Source: Planctomycetota bacterium (lineage in GTDB: Bacteria; Planctomycetota; J058). Taken from it: a stretch of 64,000 nt of DNA. The notes under the pieces are model-generated. The model saw only the letters and a program-made list of their open reading frames with translations, made no database searches and was not told the DNA's origin. Shown here piece after piece: positions 34,767 to 43,534 of the stretch. Position numbers and translations under genes: made by a program. Within the stretch, counting starts at the first letter, position 1. Each line of letters begins with the position of its first letter. Where the stretch lies: NCBI GenBank assembly GCA_019636275.1, contig JAHBXY010000017.1, forward strand, positions 21,404 through 85,403, read 5' to 3'.

Positions 34767-35325
34767 GGGCACCTCCGCGCGGCCTGGGAACACGCGGCGG
34801 GCCGACGCAAGGGTCGCGCGCGCGTCGCCGACGGGCGCGCGACGGGGGCAACCTCTGCTCGTCCGTCTCGCCCTCCGGAAAGCGCAGGAGGGGCCGTCCT
34901 GCGACGACCCCTCCCCGTGGCGCATGCTTCTGGTCCGACCGCGCCGCCGCCCGTTCAGCGTTGGCGGCCGCCGTCGGCGAGTCCAGGTGATCGCCCTTCG
35001 AAGCGAGCGACGCAAGGCCGCGGAGGCCGAGGCGAGGTGGCGCGCGCCGGCACGTCATCTCGGCATACTTCCAGTCCGTGACCAGCCTTCGATCGGAGCA
35101 GCGAGCGAGGCGAGGGCGCGGAGGCCGAGGCGAGGGGGGAGCGCGCGCGGGTCGTATCGATCGCCGGATCCCGGTGGGCCGCCGGAGCGAGCGGGAGGCC
35201 CGCGGCTGCGGACGGCCACGAGCGATAGGGGCCGGATGGGCGGCGGGACGGAGCTCGCGGAGGCGGGCCACACCGACGACCCGCGCGCGCCCCCCTCGCC
35301 CGGCATCCGCGGCCGCAGCCGTCGA
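34767..35325. other. Intergenic region occupied largely by dispersed repeat family 1
   Basis: No gene is supportable in these 559 bp. The first 220 bp, upstream of the RHS gene, hold its promoter and ribosome binding site; I see no clear -10/-35 pair. The remainder is made up of repeat copies B and C. Confidence 0.6.
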
Positions 35326-35334
35326 TCACACCTT
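34986..35334 (+). repeat. Dispersed repeat family 1, copies B and C in tandem
   Basis: Copy B (34986-35088) has the GCGGAGGCCGAGGCGAGG block, then TCGGCATACTTCCAGTCC. Copy C (35089-35334) starts with GACCAGCCTTCGATCGGAGC, has the same GAGGC block, contains extra internal sequence compared with copy A and ends with GCCGTCGATCACACCT. The last bases of C overlap the final codons and stop of the His/Cys-repeat lipoprotein gene at 35326. Conserved order of blocks and divergence between copies suggest an old mobile or structural element. Confidence 0.75.
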
Positions 35335-36327
35335 GCCGCGGGAGGTCCAGGCGCCGCGGGTCGGCGACGCGTGGCGCGGGCTCGGCGCGACCACGCGCGG
35401 GGGCGGCGGCGGGGTGACGACCCGCGGGTGCCGGGGCGGCGGCGGCGGGCTGACGACGTGCGGATGCGGCGCGAAGCCCCGCCGCTGTGAGATGCGGTGC
35501 GGCGGCGGGCAGACGACCACGGGGCGCGGCGCGACGATGACCCGCGGACGGGTCACGACCACCGGCGCCGCGAACCAGGAGCAGCCACGGCCGCACAGGT
35601 GACGCATGTGGCCGTGCGGGTAGGTCGCGCACGGGTCGGCGCCGAGGCGCAGCTCGAAGCGGCCGCTCGGCGAGCGCACGTAGAGGCCCTGGCAGCCCGA
35701 CCAGCAGCTATGCCGCATGTGCCCGTGCGGCCAGGCGTAGAGCGTGCAGCTGCTCGTGCACAGGTGCCGGGCGTGGCCGTGGGCGTAGACGATGACCTGC
35801 GTGGGCGGCGGCGGCGGCGCGTAGACGGTGGAGGCCACGTAGGTGGGCGGCGCCGCCGTCGACGCGGCGTAGGTGGGCGCGGCGTAGGTGGGCGCAGCGT
35901 AGGTGGGCGGGGGCGGCGGCGTGTAGGCCGGCTGGGGCGGGCGCGGCGAGAGGACGTCGTGCACCTCGTCGACCGTCAGCGAGCGGCGGGGCGGCGGCGC
36001 AGCCGGGGCGGCGTACGCGTAGTCGCGCGAGCCGGCGTATGCGTTGCAGCTCGCGTCACAGCGGTGGTCCGCGTGCGAGTGCGGGTAGACGTCCGGCCAG
36101 TAGGTGTCGCAGCGGGCGTCGCAACGATGGCGCGCGTCGCCGTGCGCGTAGGCCGAGGCGGGGAACGCCTGCGGCTTCGGGCGAGCCTGCCGGGCCGCGG
36201 CCCGACGGCCCGCGACCGGCTCGCTCTGCATCTGGACCTCGTAGGCGACGCGCTGCGTCCGGCAGCCCGCGGTGCAGAGGGCGACGACGGCGAGCCCGCC
36301 GACGGACGCGAAGGACCAGCGAGACAT
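35326..36327 (-). CDS. Lipoprotein with five His/Cys (HGHxRHxCxxxC) repeats
   Basis: This 333-residue protein has a signal peptide with a probable lipobox at Cys22 (LCTAGC). Five copies of a 17-residue motif with consensus [YW]-x-H-G-H-x-R-H-x-C-x3-C-x2-Y are found at about residues 60-76, 81-97, 181-197, 199-216 and 236-252 (for example YAHGHARHLCTSSCTLY). Between and after them are Pro/Tyr/Ala-rich spacers (TYAAP repeats) and a PPPP-rich tail. The His and Cys spacing suggests metal binding or disulfide-stabilised mini-domains in the periplasm; I know no described family with this motif. A plausible promoter lies just upstream. Confidence 0.75.
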   Translation of the reverse strand: MSRWSFASVGGLAVVALCTAGCRTQRVAYEVQMQSEPVAGRRAAARQARPKPQAFPASAYAHGDARHRCDARCDTYWPDVYPHSHADHRCDASCNAYAGSRDYAYAAPAAPPPRRSLTVDEVHDVLSPRPPQPAYTPPPPPTYAAPTYAAPTYAASTAAPPTYVASTVYAPPPPPTQVIVYAHGHARHLCTSSCTLYAWPHGHMRHSCWSGCQGLYVRSPSGRFELRLGADPCATYPHGHMRHLCGRGCSWFAAPVVVTRPRVIVAPRPVVVCPPPHRISQRRGFAPHPHVVSPPPPPRHPRVVTPPPPPRVVAPSPRHASPTRGAWTSRGKV

Positions 36328-36361
36328 GGGCGCCTCCGAGGGTTAAGCGCGCTGCACCCCC

Positions 36362-36391
36362 ATCCTATTCAGCCCGGCGCTGGCCGTCCAA
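36362..36391 (-). promoter_or_regulatory. Candidate sigma-70-like promoter of the His/Cys-repeat lipoprotein
   Basis: On the minus strand TTGGAC (36391-36386) and TAGGAT (36367-36362) are spaced by 18 bp, 35 bp upstream of the ATG, in one of the few less GC-rich intergenic stretches. Both hexamers deviate from consensus, so this is only a candidate. Confidence 0.35.
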
Positions 36392-37572
36392 TCGACCGCG
36401 ATCAAACGAGTTATCGCCTGTGGGCGCCGATGGCGACGACCCGATCGTCCACCTTGCCGCGCCTCACCGTGACGAGGGCTACGACCGCGTCGCGCTCGTC
36501 CGAGCGGCGCGGGACGCTCAGGTGGCTGACGGTGCCCAGGCTCGAGAGGTCGGCGACCAGCTCCGGCGCCCCTCCGGCGCCCTCCAGGTCGATCCGCTGC
36601 AGGCGGGAGCGCTCGAGCAGGAAGACCGCCGGCCGCGGCTCGACCTGGAGGGCGACCTCGGCGCCCGTGGAGAGGGTGGCCACCTCTCGTCGGTCGAACC
36701 CCTCGGACTCGCGCCGCCTGGCGTAGCGCGCCACGCCGTCGACGACCCACAGGACGTGCGCGGTCCCCCCCTGGTCGAGGGCCAGGCAGAACTCCGAGGG
36801 CACGGACGCCTCGAGCTTGACGATCCCATCGGCAGCCCACTCGAAGTGCTCCCAGCGCCGGTAGAGGAGCGCGCCCGGGTGGGTCGGCGTCCGCGGCGTG
36901 CTGAAGGCGAAGTGGACCGATCGGCCGGCGTCGTCGGCCGCCGGGTAGGCGAAGCCGGTCCGCTCGTCGGAGATCGCCTGCAGCGGCGTCCAGCCGTTCA
37001 CGCCCCGGCGGCAGAAGAGCGCCCGACGATGGGCGCTCATCCCGGCCACGATCGGACCGGTCGGGCTCATCGCGAGCGCGCCGTCGAGCCAGCCGTAGTC
37101 GTCCGCGTGCGGGTCGAGCACCGGCTCGAGCGCCGCGGTCCACCCGCCTGACTCGGGGTCGAGCTCTCCGTACCACGCCCCGAGCCGTCGGGCCACGATG
37201 TCGCCGCCGTGCGCCAGCACGCCCACGCGACCGTCCGGTAGGGCCGCGAGGCTCCCCGCGAGCGCGAAGGGCACGACGCCGCGCGTCGTCGCGACCTGCG
37301 CCCAGGTGCGCCCCGCGTCGGTCGTACGGTACACCTCGACCGCCGAGTCCAGGCCGCCGCGGCCGGCGCGGATCAACGCCCAGGCCTGACGTCCCGCCGC
37401 GAGGAGCGTCGGCCGGTTCGCCGGCAGCGACGTGCACTCGCCGGCGCCGGCCAGGTCGATGACGGTCCCCACGACTGCGCCCCCCGCGCCTGCGACCGAG
37501 CCGGCGACCGGGCTGGCGTCCGGGCTCGGATCGGCCGGGCTGGCGTCGCTCGCGACCGGCGCCGCGGCGGCC

Positions 37573-38580
<1,008 letters not shown>

Positions 38581-38592
38581 CGTCGCGCTCAG

Positions 38593-38763
38593 TCAGGGCC
38601 CCGGGGCGCGGACCTCGTCCCACGCCGCGCGGAGCGCCGGCCAGAGCACCTGCCGCACGAGGAGCGCGCTGAAGCCGCAGCCGAGCGCCAGCGCCAGGAT
38701 CGTCACGAGGAACGCGCGGCAGGCGGTGCGCCGCTCGCGGGGTGGCTCCTCGCGCTGGCTCAC
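38593..38763 (-). CDS. Small single-pass membrane protein
   Basis: The 56-codon frame begins GTG AGC CAG (MSQREEPPRERR), has a hydrophobic segment AFLVTILALALGCGFSALLV and ends WDEVRAPGP. A basic cytoplasmic N-terminus and single helix are typical of small regulatory or assembly membrane proteins. It lies 12 bp upstream of the Ser/Thr kinase on the same strand, so it is probably co-transcribed with it. Codon use matches neighbouring genes. I do not recognise a family. Confidence 0.6.
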   Translation of the reverse strand: MSQREEPPRERRTACRAFLVTILALALGCGFSALLVRQVLWPALRAAWDEVRAPGP

Positions 38764-38854
38764 GGTCGACCCCCTGCGGGCCCAGCGGCCCCGGGGCGGG
38801 AGGCGCCGCCGGGCACGTGCGCGCGGCGCGCCTCCCGCCCACAGCCTGCAGCGC

Positions 38855-39565
38855 TCAGCGCCGTCGGCCCCGACGCCACGCGAGCTGCTGCTTCTTCGCC
38901 TCGGCCGCGTCCTCGACCGACGCCAGCCACACCGGCATGCCGAAGAGGGCCATGTAGGCGAAGACGAGCACGACGCCCACGCCGAGCAGGCGCGGCTGGA
39001 ACACCGCCGCGACGAGCGCCAGCGCCATGACGAGGATGACCGCGGCGATGCGCACGATGACGCGCATGCCCGCGCGCTGCGGCGAGGTGAGGAGCTCCGC
39101 GCGCCCGGGCTCGACGTCGTCCTCGAGGCCCGGCCCCGGCCCGGGCACGGCCGCGCCGACCGGCGGCAGCGGGGCCGTGGTCCCGGCGCCGCGGGGGTAG
39201 GCCACGCCCTCGTGATCGACGGTCGCGTCGCCGCGGTCGTGCGTCGCGGTCGACTCGTCGCCGGCGACGACGTGGAAGCCGACGGCGCCGTGGCTCGGCG
39301 CCGGCGCCGCGTGCCGGCTCCGCCAGCGCCGCCGCTCGACCCACGTGACGAACATGAGCCCGGCGTAGGCCAGGGCGGCGAACACGGCCGGGAGGAGCAG
39401 CGTGCCGAGCAGCGGGAACACGGCCAGGACGGCGGTGAGCGCCAGCGAGATCACGAGCACGACGCGCAGGACCTGCCGCAGCCCCTCGAGCGCCGGCGCC
39501 TCCTCGCGCTCCTCGCTCGTCGGCGGCACCTGCCGGACCGGCGGACGTTCAGCGACTCTGGCCAT
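38855..39565 (-). CDS. Membrane protein of unknown function, four helices
   Basis: The 236-residue product has two helical pairs: residues 33-75 (VVLVISLALTAVLAVFPLLG and FAALAYAGLMFVTWV) and 170-212 (AAVILVMALALVAAVF and VVLVFAYMALFGMPVWLA). They are separated by a polar Pro/Gly/Thr-rich loop of about 95 residues. The family is unknown. The ATG at 39565 follows GGAGAGAGGG, and a strong hairpin lies immediately upstream of that ribosome binding site, so translation may be structure-controlled. The next gene downstream, 91 bp away, is the small membrane protein and then the kinase. Confidence 0.7.
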   Translation of the reverse strand: MARVAERPPVRQVPPTSEEREEAPALEGLRQVLRVVLVISLALTAVLAVFPLLGTLLLPAVFAALAYAGLMFVTWVERRRWRSRHAAPAPSHGAVGFHVVAGDESTATHDRGDATVDHEGVAYPRGAGTTAPLPPVGAAVPGPGPGLEDDVEPGRAELLTSPQRAGMRVIVRIAAVILVMALALVAAVFQPRLLGVGVVLVFAYMALFGMPVWLASVEDAAEAKKQQLAWRRGRRR

Positions 39566-39576
39566 GTGCCCTCTCT

Positions 39577-39594
39577 CCTCTCGGGTGCGAGAGG
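39577..39594 (-). promoter_or_regulatory. 5' UTR hairpin adjoining the ribosome binding site
   Basis: On the minus strand CCTCTCG-CACC-CGAGAGG forms a perfect 7-bp stem with a 4-nt loop, directly followed by AGAGAGGG and the ATG at 39565. The GAGAGG arm is similar to the ribosome binding site, so alternative pairing could hide it. Possible translational control; no direct evidence. Confidence 0.45.
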
Positions 39595-39698
39595 GGGTGC
39601 AACGACCGGACCGCGGCCGAGGGCGACGCTCGCGGGCGTGGCGCGGGCCGGCCGCGTCCCACCGCCCCGGCCACGCCGCCGCGGCCGGGCCAGCGTTG

Positions 39699-40325
39699 TC
39701 ACCGCCCCTGGTCCCAGGCGATCAGGTGCAGCCGCCAGGCCCAGGCGGCCACGGTGGCCGCGGCGACCCCCAGGGCGGCGAGGGCGCGCGGACGCCATGG
39801 CCCGGGGCGGCCGGCGAGCGCGCCCAGGGCCGCCGCGGGCCAGAGCAGGCCGAGCTCCCAGGCGAGCACGGGGAGGCCGTGGGCGAAGAAGCCCAGGAGG
39901 CCGATCGGCGAGACAGGCACCGGCTGGCGCGGCCAGAAGTGGCGCGCGTCGGAGAGCGGCACGAACAGCCCGACGCCCTCGCCGCCGTCCGTGAGCATGT
40001 CGAGGAGCCCGTGCGACGCGGCGGCGACGACCAGCAGCGCGAGGTCGAGCCCCCCCGGCCGCGCGCCCTCGACGTCACGCAGGAGCCGCCGCAGGAGCAG
40101 CCACACGCCGAGCCCGAGCACGACCGCCCCGAGGAGCGAGTGGCTGGCCCCGCGGTGGCCCAGCGGATGGGCATAGGGGATCCCCACCGTGAACGCGAGC
40201 ACGTCGAGGTCGGGGAGCATGGCCACCACGGCGCAGGTCCGCTCGCGCGCCGCGGCCAGCGCCGGCGCGGGCGAGAGCGGCCGCGCGGCGCGGGCCAGGC
40301 CCCAGGCGACCGCGGCGTGCGTCAT
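39699..40325 (-). CDS. YdjM-like membrane-bound metal-dependent hydrolase
   Basis: This 208-residue protein has the DUF457/YdjM signatures: MTHAAVAWGLA at the start, MLPDLDVLAF near residue 37, the metal-site motif LGHRGASHSLLG near 55, and VVAAASHGLLDMLTDGGEG near 98, with several membrane helices. It is probably an inner-membrane metal-dependent hydrolase acting on lipid; in E. coli the homologue is LexA-regulated. The ATG overlaps the stop of the upstream gene (ATGA at 40322-40325), making it the last gene of a coupled run of small membrane proteins. Confidence 0.85.
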   Translation of the reverse strand: MTHAAVAWGLARAARPLSPAPALAAARERTCAVVAMLPDLDVLAFTVGIPYAHPLGHRGASHSLLGAVVLGLGVWLLLRRLLRDVEGARPGGLDLALLVVAAASHGLLDMLTDGGEGVGLFVPLSDARHFWPRQPVPVSPIGLLGFFAHGLPVLAWELGLLWPAAALGALAGRPGPWRPRALAALGVAAATVAAWAWRLHLIAWDQGR

Positions 40326-40795
40326 GACGGTGGGCACGCGTCCTCCTCGTCGTGAGCGCGGGGCCCGAGGAGCAGGCTCCCGGCGAGCATGGCCGTGACG
40401 AACGCCGCGAGCGGCGCGCCGGCCGGCGCGAGCCACAGCGCGGCGGCGGCGGCGGCGACCGAGAGGACCAGGACGAGCAGCGCGCGCCCGATCGTCGCCG
40501 CGGGGCGGCGGCCGCGCGCGAGGCCAAGCCCGCCCAGCGTCGCGCCCACGAGGGCCCCGGCCAGGGCGCCCTGCGCGGGCGGGTCCAGGGCCGGCGCCGG
40601 GTGAGCGGGCGCGACCTCCGCGACCTCGATGACCGCCCGGGCGACGTGACCCGCCAGGGCGCCGACGAGCGCCCCCGCGACCGCGGCGGCGACGATGACC
40701 CCGCCCGTGAGCGCGCCGGCACGGTCGTCGCCGTCGATCGCGCCGTCGGTCGCGCCGTCGGTCGCGCCGTCGGTCGCGCCGTCGGTCGGCGTCAC
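40322..40795 (-). CDS. Small Gly/Ala-rich membrane protein, paralogue a
   Basis: This 157-residue protein begins with a repetitive segment (TDGATDGATDGATDGAIDGD) encoded by 12-bp tandem repeats. Four hydrophobic segments follow, with a GA..G..G glycine-zipper pattern and GSLLLGPRAHD near the end. It resembles the three genes upstream in its later helices (A.LW.APAG, LLGP). The GTG at 40795 overlaps the next upstream stop (GTGA). No known family is recognised. Glycine-zipper helices suggest a multimeric membrane assembly. Confidence 0.65.
   Translation of the reverse strand: MTPTDGATDGATDGATDGAIDGDDRAGALTGGVIVAAAVAGALVGALAGHVARAVIEVAEVAPAHPAPALDPPAQGALAGALVGATLGGLGLARGRRPAATIGRALLVLVLSVAAAAAALWLAPAGAPLAAFVTAMLAGSLLLGPRAHDEEDACPPS
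40731..40790 (-). repeat. 12-bp coding tandem repeat (TDGA)n
   Basis: About five units of a 12-bp sequence (CCGTCGGTCGCG on the plus strand) lie at the 5' end of small membrane protein a and encode repeated TDGA. The first unit differs by one base. Copy number is likely variable by slippage. Confidence 0.75.
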
Positions 40796-41247
40796 ACCGC
40801 CGTCCAGGGCGGGCGCGGCCCGAGGAGCGCGGCGCCAGCCACGGCGGCCGTGGCCGCGGCTGCGCTGAGGACCGCCTGCGGCGCATCGGTCGCGACCAGC
40901 GGTGAGAGCGCGGTCCCGCCGGCGGCCAGGAGGGTCAGCCCCACCACCGAGGCGACGCGCCGCGCAGCGCCCTCGCCGTCGTGGAAGGCGGCGAACACGG
41001 CCCCGATCGTCGCCAGCCCGGCGAGCGCGCCCAGGCCGCCCCCCAGGCCGCCGCCGACCTCGACGACGACCCGCCCGCCGGCCTCGCCCGCGCCGGCCAG
41101 CGCCGCCGCCAGCCCGCCGGCGAGCATCCCGCCGAGGAGCCCCGTGAGCCATCCCGCGGCCGCGCCGACGGCGAGGCCCGGGAGCAGCAGCACGCCCAGG
41201 GCGGCGCCGCCGAGGAGGTCGCGCGCGCTCCGGTCGGCGGCCTTCAC
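40792..41247 (-). CDS. Small Gly/Ala-rich membrane protein, paralogue b
   Basis: The 151-residue protein has four hydrophobic segments (ALGVLLLPGLAVGAAAGWL, LAGGLAAALAGAG, GALAGLATIGAVFAAF, VVGLTLLAAGGTALSPLV). It shares with paralogue c the motif [FH]xxGxGAAxRV followed by a TALSPLV helix and the ending AGAALLGPRPP. Start GTG 41247 and stop both overlap neighbours by 4 bp. Unknown family; part of a tandem array. Confidence 0.7.
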   Translation of the reverse strand: MKAADRSARDLLGGAALGVLLLPGLAVGAAAGWLTGLLGGMLAGGLAAALAGAGEAGGRVVVEVGGGLGGGLGALAGLATIGAVFAAFHDGEGAARRVASVVGLTLLAAGGTALSPLVATDAPQAVLSAAAATAAVAGAALLGPRPPWTAV

Positions 41248-41666
41248 GGCGCGCTCCGCGGCGGCGCGAGCAGGGCCGCGCCCGACAGGGCCGACGTGGC
41301 CAGCGCGGCGCCCAGGCCGGCGAGCGGCGCGGGCCCCTCGACCAGCGGCGAGAGCGCGGTGCCGGCGGCCGCGGCGAGCGTCAGCGTCAGCACCGCGAGG
41401 ACGCGCCCGGCCGCGCCGTCGCCGCCGTGGACCTCGGCCAGGACCCTGAGGGCGAAGACCGCTCCGCCCAGCGCGCCGATGGCGCTGCCGGCCACCCGAC
41501 CCAGGTCCGCTCCGCTCGCGCCGCCGAGCAGGATCGCCCCGACGACCTGGCCCAGGAGCGAGAGCACCGCCCAGCCGATCCCCGCCAGGGCGATCGTCAG
41601 CGGCAGCGCCAGCAGGCCCAGCAGCGCGCCCTTGAGGAGTGGTGCGGCGGCGCTCGTCGTCGTCAT
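41244..41666 (-). CDS. Small Gly/Ala-rich membrane protein, paralogue c
   Basis: This 140-residue protein starts MTTTSAAAPLLKGALLGLLA and has four hydrophobic segments, with HGGDGAAGRVLAVLTLT and AAAGTALSPLVEG matching paralogue b and SGAALLAPP at the end. The ATG at 41666 is its best start. It lies 21 bp from the end of the frameshifted paralogue d, and its stop overlaps the start of b. Function unknown. Confidence 0.7.
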   Translation of the reverse strand: MTTTSAAAPLLKGALLGLLALPLTIALAGIGWAVLSLLGQVVGAILLGGASGADLGRVAGSAIGALGGAVFALRVLAEVHGGDGAAGRVLAVLTLTLAAAAGTALSPLVEGPAPLAGLGAALATSALSGAALLAPPRSAP

Positions 41667-41687
41667 CGCGGGAGCTCTCCGACGAGT

Positions 41688-42112
41688 CTACACGGCGGCG
41701 TCGTCGCCTCCGGGCGCCGGCCCGAGGAGGGCCGCGCCGGCCACGGCCGCCGCGCCCAGGAGCGCGCCCGCGGCGGCGCCGGCCCGCCCGCGCCGAGTCG
41801 GCGAAACCACGATGCCGAGGGCCGCGAGCGCGGCGAGCGCGAGCACCACGGCCAACCGCCGCGCCGCGTCGCGCCGGCGCAGGGCGCGCTCAGGACCAAC
41901 ACCGCGAGCCCTGCGCCGGCCAGGCCGCCCGACCCTTCGAGGAGCGCGACGAGCGCGCGCGGCGCGCGCGGGTCGCCGCCGCCGACGACCAGCCAGAGGA
42001 ACCCGGCCACGAGGACGCCCGCCGCCGCGCCGATCGCCGCGCCGACGAGCGCGGCGGCCAGGCCCGCGAGGCCGAGGAGCGCCCCTCTCACCGCCGCGAC
42101 GACCCCGTGCAC
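41688..42112 (-). pseudogene. Small Gly/Ala-rich membrane protein, paralogue d, frameshifted
   Basis: From GTG 42112 the frame reads MHGVVAAVRGALLGLAGLAA and three membrane helices up to LAVLVLS (near 41890). The matching continuation, ALRRRDAARRLAVVLALAAL...VSPT...AGAALLGPAPGG, is in another frame ending at the TAG at 41688. It aligns with paralogues b and c only if the register changes. Removing one GC from the GCGCGC run near 41885-41890 restores a single frame. It may be a real lesion or a sequencing error. If repaired it would be a fourth member of the array and the first gene of the run. Confidence 0.6.
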
Positions 42113-42305
42113 CCGGGCACGATGGCAGGCGCCGACTCGCTGCGCCCGGCGCGGGTCCGCGACGAAGGGTGGCCACGAGACCTCTCGCCCCCTCCACCAG
42201 GGCTTCGCGCCCTTTCGAGCCCTGCAACGCCTCGTTCGCCTCCTCCCATGGCTCCCGTGCCTCGGCTCCTCCGATGCAGCCGGCGCCGACCCCCCGGCTC
42301 CCCGG

Positions 42306-42370
42306 CTCCCCCCTCCTCTCCACTCCCTTCTCCGACTCCTCCGACTCCTCCCACTCCTCCATTCACCCCC
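42306..42370. repeat. Polypyrimidine tract with CTCCGACTCCTC repeats
   Basis: About 65 bp on the plus strand are almost purely C and T with isolated GA or CA, including direct repeats of CTCCGACTCCTC and CACTCCTCC. Such tracts can form non-B (triplex) structure. No coding or regulatory role is visible. Confidence 0.7.
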
Positions 42371-42425
42371 TGGAACACGCACGATCACACCGAGAAGCGG
42401 TAGGCGCTCTCGTCCATGGAGGACG

Positions 42426-42459
42426 CCCTCTGCTTCCTCTGCTCCTCTGTTGTGAACCC
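42426..42459 (+). repeat. Dispersed repeat family 2, copy 2
   Basis: CCCTCTGCTTCCTCTGCTCC followed by TCTGTTGTGAACCC, the same as copy 1 with few substitutions. It ends 28 bp upstream of the lipid kinase start and could lie in its leader. Confidence 0.8.
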
Positions 42460-42487
42460 ACCGCGGCCGCGCGAGGAGCTGGCTAGA

Positions 42488-43534
42488 ATGCTCCCCGTGG
42501 GCGACACCCTCCTCGTCGGCAACCCCACCGCCCAGTCGGGCCGGGCGCGCGCGTTCATCGACCGCGCCCGCGCGGGCCTCGAGGCGCGCGGCCTGGCCAC
42601 GCGCTTCCTGCCCACCCGGCCCGCGGGGGGCACGACGGCGGCCGTGCGCGACCTCCTGGGCCTCGTCGACGTCGAGCAGGTGATCGCCCTCGGCGGCGAC
42701 GGGACGTTCGCCGAGGTGGCGAGAGGCCTCCTCGCCGCGGGCCGGGACCTGCCGCTCGGGCTCCTGCCCGCCGGCACCGCCAACGACCAGGCGCGCTCGC
42801 TCGGGATCGGGCCCGGCCCCGACGCGCTCCAGGCCAACCTCGACATCATCGCCCGGGGCCACTGCGTGCGCCTCGACGCCGGCCGCGTCGAGCGGCTCGG
42901 CCCGGACGGCGCCGTCGCGGACGCGCTCCTGTTCTTCGACTCGGTCGGCTGGGGCATGCACGCCGACGTCCTCGCCCAGCGCAACCGCGACCGCGCCCTC
43001 GTCGACCAGCTCCCCCTCGTGCGCGAGGTCTACCGCGACCAGGCGGTCTACGCCGGCGCCGTGCTCAACCGCTACCTGGCCTCGTGGATCGAGCCGACGA
43101 AGTTCGACGCCGTCGCCGTCGTCGACGGCCGCACCTACCGCCTCGACGGCCTCACCGACCTGATCGTCAACGCCACGCCGATCTACGCCGGCGCCTGGGT
43201 CCTGGCCCGCGACGCCCGCGCCGACGACGGCCGCTTCGAGCTCGTGCCCATCCAGGGCCGCCGCGACTGGTTCCTCAAGGCGGTCGCCGACCTCGCCGCG
43301 CTGCCGGTGCTCGGCGACCAGCTCGAGGCGCTCGGCGTGCGCAGCACCGGGACCGTGCAGGGCGCGTCGTTCGAGCTCACGCTCTCGCGCCCGGCCAGGC
43401 CGGTGATCACGGGGCAGGTCGACGGCGAGGAGTGGGGCGCGGGCGCCCGCTTCCGCGTGACGGTCCTCCCGCGCGCCGTGCGCGTGCTCGCGCCGGCCGA
43501 CTTCTCGCCCCCGTGGCAGGCGGGGCGCGCGTGA
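42488..43534 (+). CDS. Diacylglycerol/sphingosine kinase-family lipid kinase
   Basis: The 348-residue protein has the DAGK catalytic fold: LLVGNPTAQSGRA near residue 8, the nucleotide loop ALGGDGTFAEVARGLL near 62, and GLLPAGTANDQARSLG near 95. It would phosphorylate a lipid such as diacylglycerol at the membrane. Both ATG 42488 and GTG 42497 are possible; GAGGAG at 42472 favours the ATG. The stop overlaps the cupin lipoprotein start (GTGA). Substrate is inferred from family only. Confidence 0.88.
   Translation: MLPVGDTLLVGNPTAQSGRARAFIDRARAGLEARGLATRFLPTRPAGGTTAAVRDLLGLVDVEQVIALGGDGTFAEVARGLLAAGRDLPLGLLPAGTANDQARSLGIGPGPDALQANLDIIARGHCVRLDAGRVERLGPDGAVADALLFFDSVGWGMHADVLAQRNRDRALVDQLPLVREVYRDQAVYAGAVLNRYLASWIEPTKFDAVAVVDGRTYRLDGLTDLIVNATPIYAGAWVLARDARADDGRFELVPIQGRRDWFLKAVADLAALPVLGDQLEALGVRSTGTVQGASFELTLSRPARPVITGQVDGEEWGAGARFRVTVLPRAVRVLAPADFSPPWQAGRA

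Larger units (their letters stand above)
42113..42487. other. Divergent intergenic region without a gene
   Basis: These 375 bp separate the small membrane-protein array from the divergent lipid kinase gene. They contain a pyrimidine-rich tract (42306-42370) and dispersed repeat family 2 copy 2 (42426-42459). Possible short frames are Pro/Ser-rich and not convincing. Confidence 0.65.

Noticed and set aside
30291..35081. Open frame of about 1,600 codons across the hybrid kinase, H1-like and RHS genes
   Set aside because: It crosses genes on both strands and shows only Arg/Pro/Ala-rich shadow sequence.
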